A DNA stretch of 39,544 bases, taken from the NCBI GenBank assembly GCA_025359405.1, contig JANYGD010000084.1:1-39544 (forward strand), read 5' to 3'. A model generated the notes under the pieces. The model ran no database searches, was not told the origin of the DNA, and saw nothing but the letters and a program-made list of their open reading frames with translations. Source of the DNA: Methylotenera sp. (lineage in GTDB: Bacteria > Pseudomonadota > Gammaproteobacteria > Burkholderiales > Methylophilaceae). This document shows, in pieces, positions 33,307-39,544 of this stretch (positions within the stretch are counted from its first letter, which is position 1; the number at the start of each line of letters is the position of its first letter). The translations under genes and the position numbers were made by a program.

Positions 33307-34431
33307 TTAATTACAGCCAGATTCTTTAGTACCTTCGGCACGAATTTCAACACGACGGTTTGGTTGTAAGCAAGCAATCAATTTCTTCGTTGCTTTGTTA
33401 CCTTTACATTGCACTACAGGCTCAGATTCACCCTTACCAGTTGATGTAATGATGCCTGAATCTACACCTTGCGCAACCAAGTAATCTGCAACCATCTTAG
33501 CACGACGCTCAGAAAGCTTTTGATTGTAAGCATCAGAACCAATGCGGTCCGTGTGACCAGTCACTATAACAGCCTTGATTTCTGGATTAGCTTTAATTTT
33601 TCCAGCAGCTTCATCTAACGCCGCTTTACCTTCTGCTTTTAATGCAGTTTTATCAAAGGCAAATAGTTTTTCTGCACTCACTGTAATGGTATCCACTTGT
33701 GGAGTACATTTTACTGGTTCTGGTGCCGGTGCTGGCTCAGGCTCAGGAGCTGGGGCCGGTTCTGGCATTGGCTCTGGTTCTACTGCAGCAATTGGAGCTG
33801 GTTCTGGTGCTGGCTCAGCCACAACTGGTGCTGGTGCGCCAAAACGGATAAGACCGCCTAAATTAAGCAATGTGTTAGCAACTGTACTAGTATTATTAGC
33901 AGCGCCCAATGCCGTTGTGCCAAGGGGAGCACGGCTCCATTGTTCACGCAAGTCAGCTTGAAGACCAATATTATCACTGAATAAATATTGCGCACCTAAG
34001 CCAACATTGCCTAACCATGATGTTTTGCTTGTATTGCCTGCAACACCAGGATATGAATAATCTAATTTATTGCGTGCAACACCTAAGCCTGCAAGCAAGA
34101 AAGGACGAAAGTTGCTACGGCTAAACATGTATAAAGCATCTAAACCTAGTGATGTTTGTTTATAACGACCAGATGCACCCGCGATACCTGTATCTTGGCG
34201 CGCTGTATCGTAACCTAAGCCACCTTGGACATCCCAGCTTTGGCTTAACTCTTTACCCAATTTCAAAAATACGCCCGGGCCATTTTTTGCATTCAAGTCG
34301 CTATCTGTATTCACATAGCTCACACCTGGTACTGCGTACCATGCACCACGAAACATATCTTCAGCTGAAGCTGTAAAGACCGTAAGGCTAAGCGTTGCTA
34401 CAACAGCAAGACCGACTAATTTCTTATTCAT
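33307..34431 (-). CDS. OmpA-family outer membrane protein
   Basis: The 374-residue protein has a signal peptide (MNKKLVGLAVVATLSLTVFT, then ASA, cleavage about residue 23) and a beta-barrel domain (about 24-195) with alternating residues and Tyr/Leu-rich strands. A Pro/Ala/Glu linker (about 203-240) follows, then a peptidoglycan-binding OmpA domain with 'VTGHTDRIGSDAYNQKLSER' (about 293-312). It anchors the outer membrane to the cell wall. Two C-terminal Cys pairs may form disulfides. GGAG lies upstream of the ATG. A strong terminator follows, and a palindrome lies upstream, so it is probably its own transcription unit. Confidence 0.93.
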   Translation of the reverse strand: MNKKLVGLAVVATLSLTVFTASAEDMFRGAWYAVPGVSYVNTDSDLNAKNGPGVFLKLGKELSQSWDVQGGLGYDTARQDTGIAGASGRYKQTSLGLDALYMFSRSNFRPFLLAGLGVARNKLDYSYPGVAGNTSKTSWLGNVGLGAQYLFSDNIGLQADLREQWSRAPLGTTALGAANNTSTVANTLLNLGGLIRFGAPAPVVAEPAPEPAPIAAVEPEPMPEPAPAPEPEPAPAPEPVKCTPQVDTITVSAEKLFAFDKTALKAEGKAALDEAAGKIKANPEIKAVIVTGHTDRIGSDAYNQKLSERRAKMVADYLVAQGVDSGIITSTGKGESEPVVQCKGNKATKKLIACLQPNRRVEIRAEGTKESGCN

Positions 34432-34460
34432 TGTAAAAACTCCTTGTTAACAAACATCAA

Positions 34461-34476
34461 ACATTTAATTAAATGT
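34461..34476. repeat. perfect 16-bp palindrome upstream of ompA-like gene
   Basis: ACATTTAATTAAATGT reads the same on both strands and lies 30 bases upstream of the OmpA-like start, in the 72-base gap after mfnB. It could be an operator. Its AT-rich content means chance is a real alternative. Confidence 0.4.
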
Positions 34477-34503
34477 CTACTCTAGAACTATACTTAATCT
34501 AAT

Positions 34504-35232
34504 TTAACTATGCAACGCTAGACCCAGGCTTTTTTGGGCTATTCCGTTAAATATGTTGTGCTCACGCAACATATTTTTAGTCTCAATAATTTTAGTGCTA
34601 CTTAAATCACTTATACGCATTAAATTGTCGCATACGCCACCTCGAAATCCAATGTATGTTGGATTCATTTCTGTCAAAAAAGCTATATGTTGTGGTCGTA
34701 ACGATCCCGCTAAACCTGATTGTAAGTGATATTGGTGACAAATTTGTGTAAAGTTTTGTAAGTCGTCTTTTGTTTGCACTTGCAGTAAATTTTGCTGCTT
34801 GTTTTTTGTGTCTAACATGGCACCAAAAAAAACAGCCTGTTTTAATTTAGGTAATAAATTTAAATCGATCCGCTCATCTGCAAAAAAAACTGCCACCATT
34901 TTAATGCCGTTACTGGTTAGCACCTGCATTTTTTGCACAAAATCACTCGCATAAAATAGCGGGGAAACCGCGATTTTAATCATATCCACGCCCATTAGGG
35001 CGCGCGCTTCAATATCATCAAGCAATTCACTTAGCGAAGCCTGTTGCTCGCCTACCGTAGTGCTTAATTGCCCGCGACCATTGATGACCTGCACGATGCG
35101 TCTGGTTTTTTCTAAATCAAGTGCGCCAAGCGCGCCAATGCTAGGATCTTTTAAATCAATAATATCTACACCAAGCTCTAACACCAACAATGCTTCTGCT
35201 GCATTTTTTACACTAATCAGCAGTTGCGTCAT
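34504..35232 (-). CDS. mfnB: (5-formylfuran-3-yl)methyl phosphate synthase
   Basis: The 242-residue protein has the MfnB (DUF556) barrel. 'VDIIDLKDPSIGALGAL' carries Lys 28 and 'ALMGVDMIKIAVSP' carries Lys 86, equivalent to the two catalytic lysines known from the Methanocaldococcus enzyme. 'SGLAGSLRPQHIAFL' and 'YIGFRGGVCDN' are also typical. It condenses two glyceraldehyde 3-phosphates into the furan ring of methanofuran-type cofactors. It is the last gene of the hisZ-purA-dmrB-DHPS-like-DUF447-mfnB run and overlaps DUF447 by four bases. Confidence 0.92.
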   Translation of the reverse strand: MTQLLISVKNAAEALLVLELGVDIIDLKDPSIGALGALDLEKTRRIVQVINGRGQLSTTVGEQQASLSELLDDIEARALMGVDMIKIAVSPLFYASDFVQKMQVLTSNGIKMVAVFFADERIDLNLLPKLKQAVFFGAMLDTKNKQQNLLQVQTKDDLQNFTQICHQYHLQSGLAGSLRPQHIAFLTEMNPTYIGFRGGVCDNLMRISDLSSTKIIETKNMLREHNIFNGIAQKSLGLALHS

Positions 35233-35819
35233 GCTTGATTCTCGCCGATTTGTTCAGCATAAAAATTCTCAATGGTTTCTGTCAGCCAGCCCCAAGCTTG
35301 CTTTTCACGCTCGCCCGCAGTTTTGTCTATGGCGATTTGCAAATATTGCAAATCGGCTTGAATTTTTTCGCGTGGCAATAAATGTAATCGGCTCACAAGT
35401 ACTGCTAGCTCTATCACTGCGGCTTGCGCACGATTAAAACCACTAAACGGTTTGTGGTTTACTTCAGCCACTTTTTTCATGATTAAAGCTGGTCTCGTTG
35501 CGTCATCGCGCACTTCAAGCAACTCCAATTCCACGTGCGCTAAACAATCAGCAAGCCTAAAGCTCCTAATTTGATAGTCCTTGATTTTATTGGCTTGCAC
35601 GAGTTCGCCTATTTTTCGATTGGTCAGCGCGCCAGCAAACACGCGCACGTCGTCGGTCAAATTCATCACAGCGCATTTTGTGGCTAAAATATTATCCAAA
35701 GTGATAGATGGTTTGTAAGGCGAAATGACAATAAAATCGCCTTCGTAACGCACACCAAACGGCGTGATATGCGGATTGCCAGCGGTATCAACACTCGTAA
35801 TTATTGTTTCAAGGATCAT
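35229..35819 (-). CDS. DUF447 family protein of the C1 cofactor operon
   Basis: The 196-residue protein starts 'MILETIITSVDTAGNPHITP' and has 'GDFIVISPYKPSITLDNI', matching the DUF447 family found in methanogens and H4MPT-using methylotrophs. The fold is expected to resemble flavin-reductase-like split barrels, so it may bind flavin, but no reaction is established. It overlaps mfnB by four bases and lies one base after the DHPS-like gene, so it is co-expressed with furan and pterin cofactor genes. It could be a reductase or oxidase step in either pathway. Confidence 0.75.
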   Translation of the reverse strand: MILETIITSVDTAGNPHITPFGVRYEGDFIVISPYKPSITLDNILATKCAVMNLTDDVRVFAGALTNRKIGELVQANKIKDYQIRSFRLADCLAHVELELLEVRDDATRPALIMKKVAEVNHKPFSGFNRAQAAVIELAVLVSRLHLLPREKIQADLQYLQIAIDKTAGEREKQAWGWLTETIENFYAEQIGENQA

Positions 35820-35820
35820 T

Positions 35821-37251
35821 TTATATTGGTTTTTTCTTAGCTTGTTTTTCTTTCAATGAGGCTTCACGATGGCTTTTTCTGTCATCCGTCTTCTGTCCCC
35901 TGTCTTCTGAAACGCCCCATTGCAATTCTTCATCCTGCACATAGCGCTTTTTAAGCTGATATGCAATTTGCGCACGCGCCAGTTCTACGCCCAAATAAAA
36001 CGCATGCGAGGCATCGTTTTCTACTTTTAAATCCGCATAAAATGCAAATGGATCAATAGCTTGCAACAACCCATCGCGGTTATACACATGTACACTATTT
36101 TCACTCACCATAATTCTAAAACTGGTGTCTTTGATTTGCGCTGCAAACTCGGCAATTTCATCTGCATTGTATGAAAACGGCCTCCTATCGTGCAAGCCCA
36201 GCAAGCCATTGCTATAACCGCGTGGCAGTCTGTCATCGCGCTTGGCCGCATGCATCACGCGGCGCGCATTGTCCGCCTCCGCAATCGCATTCACAGCGTG
36301 TGGGCTGACAGAAGTTGCCAATACCGCGTTGATATTCAGCTCGCTAATTAGTCCAAACAAAATGGCATTAATCCCCGTGGTGTCGGCATCGGTGAGCTCG
36401 GTTACGTTGCCAATGCCCATCATAATTTGAATCTGCGGATATTTTTTGCGCAATTTGTGATAACGCACAATCGAATCTGCCAGCCCAAAATGAATCGGAT
36501 CCAAAATCGCATCCGCAATAAATGGTTTGCCTTTTTTTAGGCAAACTTCAATGGCGCGATAAAGTGATGCCATATTACCAGGTCGGCTGGGAATCAATAT
36601 TGGTGAGGCATCCACGGCATCAGCAATCCACAGTGTTTTTTCGGTTAAACTCAGTAAATAATCCGCGCCCGCCTTGCCCGCCAGTAGCAATTCGTCAGCG
36701 TTCATGCTGTCCACACTCACTTTAAAACCAGCAGATTTGAGTTGCTTAATCGCATCAGCCAAATGTTTAAATGGTTTATTTGGCAGGCAACCTAAATCAA
36801 TCACGTTGGCGCCCTGCGCTTGAAAAAACGCGGCTTTAGCCAATATTTTCTCTACTGTTAAATCGGGCACATCCACAATCTCGGCAAAAATTTGCACACT
36901 GTATTGGCTTAAATCGGGCGCAACTCCATTTTGCCCAAAATATTCAGGTAAATCTTTTAAGTCGTCTGGCCCGCGCTCCACTGGAATACCGTATTGGCGG
37001 TGCAATTGACTTAAATCGCCCTGACATAGGCCAGGCAAAATCATCTTATTCGCATTGCCCGTATTTTTTAAGCGTCGCGCGATCATTCCTGGCGTCATCA
37101 AAGCGGCGACGGAAACGCCAATTTGCTTAACGCGGTATTTGAATTTGGGCGTTTTGGGGTTAGCTTGCACTTCTTGTAAGACTTTATTCAAGCTTTTTTC
37201 GGCCAGTTTTCCAGTTAAAAAAAGTAAATTTTCAGTTTTATTTGAATTCAT
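35821..37251 (-). CDS. dihydropteroate-synthase-like protein of the C1 cofactor operon
   Basis: The 476-residue protein belongs to a DHPS-related family shared by methanogens and methylotrophs. The barrel includes 'AQGANVIDLGCLPNKPFKHL', 'GFKVSVDSMNADELL', 'PFIADAILDPIHFGL' and 'IQIMMGIGNVTELTDADTTG'. A 140-residue N-terminal domain precedes it and a C-terminal domain follows. A role in joining the pterin to the ribosylaminobenzene part of H4MPT is a fair hypothesis, parallel to DHPS in folate synthesis. The last 25 or so residues ('SEDRGQKTDDRKS' and a Lys-rich end) are low complexity and look like inserted repeat DNA. The start overlaps the dmrB-like gene by 14 bases. Confidence 0.78.
   Translation of the reverse strand: MNSNKTENLLFLTGKLAEKSLNKVLQEVQANPKTPKFKYRVKQIGVSVAALMTPGMIARRLKNTGNANKMILPGLCQGDLSQLHRQYGIPVERGPDDLKDLPEYFGQNGVAPDLSQYSVQIFAEIVDVPDLTVEKILAKAAFFQAQGANVIDLGCLPNKPFKHLADAIKQLKSAGFKVSVDSMNADELLLAGKAGADYLLSLTEKTLWIADAVDASPILIPSRPGNMASLYRAIEVCLKKGKPFIADAILDPIHFGLADSIVRYHKLRKKYPQIQIMMGIGNVTELTDADTTGINAILFGLISELNINAVLATSVSPHAVNAIAEADNARRVMHAAKRDDRLPRGYSNGLLGLHDRRPFSYNADEIAEFAAQIKDTSFRIMVSENSVHVYNRDGLLQAIDPFAFYADLKVENDASHAFYLGVELARAQIAYQLKKRYVQDEELQWGVSEDRGQKTDDRKSHREASLKEKQAKKKPI
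35880..35910. repeat. TCTGTC-type low-complexity repeat in the end of the DHPS-like gene
   Basis: The plus strand reads TGTCATCCGTCTTCTGTCCC followed by CTGTCTTCTGA, a degenerate tandem of TCTGTC units. Translated on the minus strand it gives 'SEDRGQKTDDRK'. Such strings recur in unrelated intergenic regions and protein ends of some proteobacteria. Here it seems to have entered or extended a coding region. Confidence 0.55.
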
Positions 37252-37786
37252 TTAAGCGCGTATGAACTGCATCAGTCAGCGAGTTAATATCAGCTACAAT
37301 TTTGATTGCCTCAAAACCGGCTAATTTTGTGACATTATCCAGATCAATTTTGCGAGGATAAACATTTACAAAATTATCTCGCGGCGCCTCTGACTCCAAT
37401 TCTGGCGCGGTGTCACACGCGAATATAATACTCGCCACACGCGTTTTACCTGCTTGCGCAAATAAATTAGTAACTAGCGAATCTGAAAATCCATAGGCCA
37501 TTTTTGCGATAGTGTTCGATGTTGCCGGCGCGATGACCAGTGTGTGATATTTGCCTGCATAAAACAACTCCACAGGCACACTACTGGCGGTTTTGTCTTG
37601 GTAAATCTTGTGACCTGCCGCATCCAATTGCGCTTGAAAACCATATTGTTTGATGATTTCAGCCGCGGCAAGACTCAAAAAAATATCCACGTTTTCAAGC
37701 ATTTGCAGAATATTTAGGCATTCACGCAAATAATGACCCGAGCCTGTTATTGCCCACGCTAAACGCTGATTTGGATGATTAGCCAA
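37238..37786 (-). CDS. dmrB: flavoprotein, DmrB-like dihydromethanopterin reductase
   Basis: The 182-residue protein has the flavin-dependent phosphopantothenoylcysteine-decarboxylase-like fold: 'LAWAITGSGHYLRECLNIL' at the N-terminus, 'YHTLVIAPATSNTIAKMAYG' (about 97-116) and 'SLVTNLFAQAGKTRV'. Archaeal-type DmrB proteins, including one studied from Burkholderia xenovorans, reduce dihydromethanopterin to H4MPT using FMN. The location beside DHPS-like and MfnB genes supports this call; the alternative is another flavoprotein step of the same cofactor. It lies two bases after purA and overlaps the DHPS-like gene by 14 bases. Confidence 0.8.
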   Translation of the reverse strand: MANHPNQRLAWAITGSGHYLRECLNILQMLENVDIFLSLAAAEIIKQYGFQAQLDAAGHKIYQDKTASSVPVELFYAGKYHTLVIAPATSNTIAKMAYGFSDSLVTNLFAQAGKTRVASIIFACDTAPELESEAPRDNFVNVYPRKIDLDNVTKLAGFEAIKIVADINSLTDAVHTRLNEFK

Positions 37787-37788
37787 CT

Positions 37789-39111
<1,323 letters not shown>

Positions 39112-39126
39112 TTACTACTTTTTTGA

Positions 39127-39544
39127 TTAAATTTTAAGTGCTTCAATTAGCCATTCGCCATCGCGCAAAACTAGCGCGGTATCACAATTAAGCTCACTGG
39201 CATTGATTAGTGCATTAGGCAAAGCCTGTATCACCACTAAGCCTTCCGCACGTAACGCCTCAATTTTATTTAGTAACGATTTATCGTTTCCATCTGGCGC
39301 TAAAATCGCCTTAGACAAGCTGGCTGGCGCAAGCGCTGAAACCACTCCACGCAAATCTAAACTAAAACCAGTGGCAGGGCGAGCACGACCAAAGGCGATG
39401 CCTACTTCGTCGTAGCGTCCGCCCAGCGCCAGTGGGCCTGCGTAGCCTTGCGCATATGCCGCAAACACAATGCCACTGTGGTAGTGGTAGCCACGTAGCT
39501 CGCACAAATCAAAACCAACTTGCACGTTTAAATCTTGCAATTTA
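39127..39544 (-). CDS. hisZ: ATP phosphoribosyltransferase regulatory subunit, C-terminal part (runs off window)
   Basis: About 139 C-terminal residues are visible, including 'FDLCELRGYHYHSGIVFAAY' and 'GPLALGGRYDEVGIAFGRAR', then 'PATGFSLDL'. These are the class II synthetase-like motifs of HisZ, a HisRS paralogue lacking the anticodon-binding domain. The protein ends soon after the catalytic core, which favours HisZ over HisRS. It regulates HisG, the first enzyme of histidine synthesis. The hisZ-purA order supports the call. The start lies beyond the right window edge. Confidence 0.92.
   Translation of the reverse strand, partial: KLQDLNVQVGFDLCELRGYHYHSGIVFAAYAQGYAGPLALGGRYDEVGIAFGRARPATGFSLDLRGVVSALAPASLSKAILAPDGNDKSLLNKIEALRAEGLVVIQALPNALINASELNCDTALVLRDGEWLIEALKI

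Noticed and set aside
33575-33961. 128-residue Gly/Ser-rich plus-strand ORF opposite the OmpA-like gene
   Set aside because: It is the antisense of the Pro/Ala/Glu linker and OmpA domain; low complexity explains the open frame.

Overview
The window looks like chromosome from a methylotrophic betaproteobacterium, most likely family Methylophilaceae (Methylotenera, Methylovorus or Methylophilus type). The basis is gene content: ribulose monophosphate (RuMP) formaldehyde-fixation genes sit inside a large tetrahydromethanopterin (H4MPT) and methylofuran gene cluster, next to typical betaproteobacterial neighbours (hisZ-purA, 4.5S RNA-dnaX-ybaB-recR, mtaD-ubiG-gph). No methanol or methylamine dehydrogenase, no fhcABCD formyltransferase genes and no fae lie in the window.

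Layout. 1-141 is the end of an IS3-type insertion sequence cut by the window edge. 354-890 is a secreted protein of unknown function with a charged tail. 944-6233 holds a tight minus-strand run: MfnD-like ATP-grasp ligase, MfnF-like ASKHA protein, pabB, MfnE-like kinase and a pterin carbinolamine dehydratase. A HisA-like gene is divergent at its head. 6275-8786 holds 6-phospho-3-hexuloisomerase, 3-hexulose-6-phosphate synthase and transaldolase, the RuMP core. 8875-14476 is a second compact minus-strand operon: mptG, mtdB, an ATP-grasp protein, mch, a RimK-like ligase and a CitG-like protein. Divergent from it are ppsA and its regulator ppsR (14600-17781).

17790-27185 is mixed: a chromate transporter, a 57-residue acidic protein behind a convincing sigma-54 promoter, tRNA-Ser(GGA), a membrane adenylate cyclase, an NAD aldehyde dehydrogenase with its DUF779 partner, and a 1286-residue PAS/GGDEF/EAL protein. 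27186-34431 is largely housekeeping: 4.5S RNA, dnaX, ybaB, recR, then on the minus strand gph, ubiG, mtaD and an OmpA-type protein. 34504-39544 returns to C1 cofactor genes. A minus-strand operon runs hisZ (partial)-purA-dmrB-like flavoprotein-DHPS-like-DUF447-mfnB.

How the genes work together. Formaldehyde can be fixed by HPS/PHI and recycled by transaldolase, or oxidised through H4MPT by MtdB and Mch. The rest mostly build the two cofactors. PabB supplies p-aminobenzoate to MptG. The DHPS-like protein, CitG-like protein, ATP-grasp proteins and DmrB-like reductase are candidates for assembling and reducing the pterin. MfnB, MfnE, MfnF and MfnD homologues build the furan cofactor. Several steps (CitG-like, HisA-like, DUF447, the 371-residue ATP-grasp protein) have no proven reaction that I know of, and these, with the sigma-54-driven small protein, are the most interesting leads. 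All calls come from reading the sequence and supplied translations; no database search was run.
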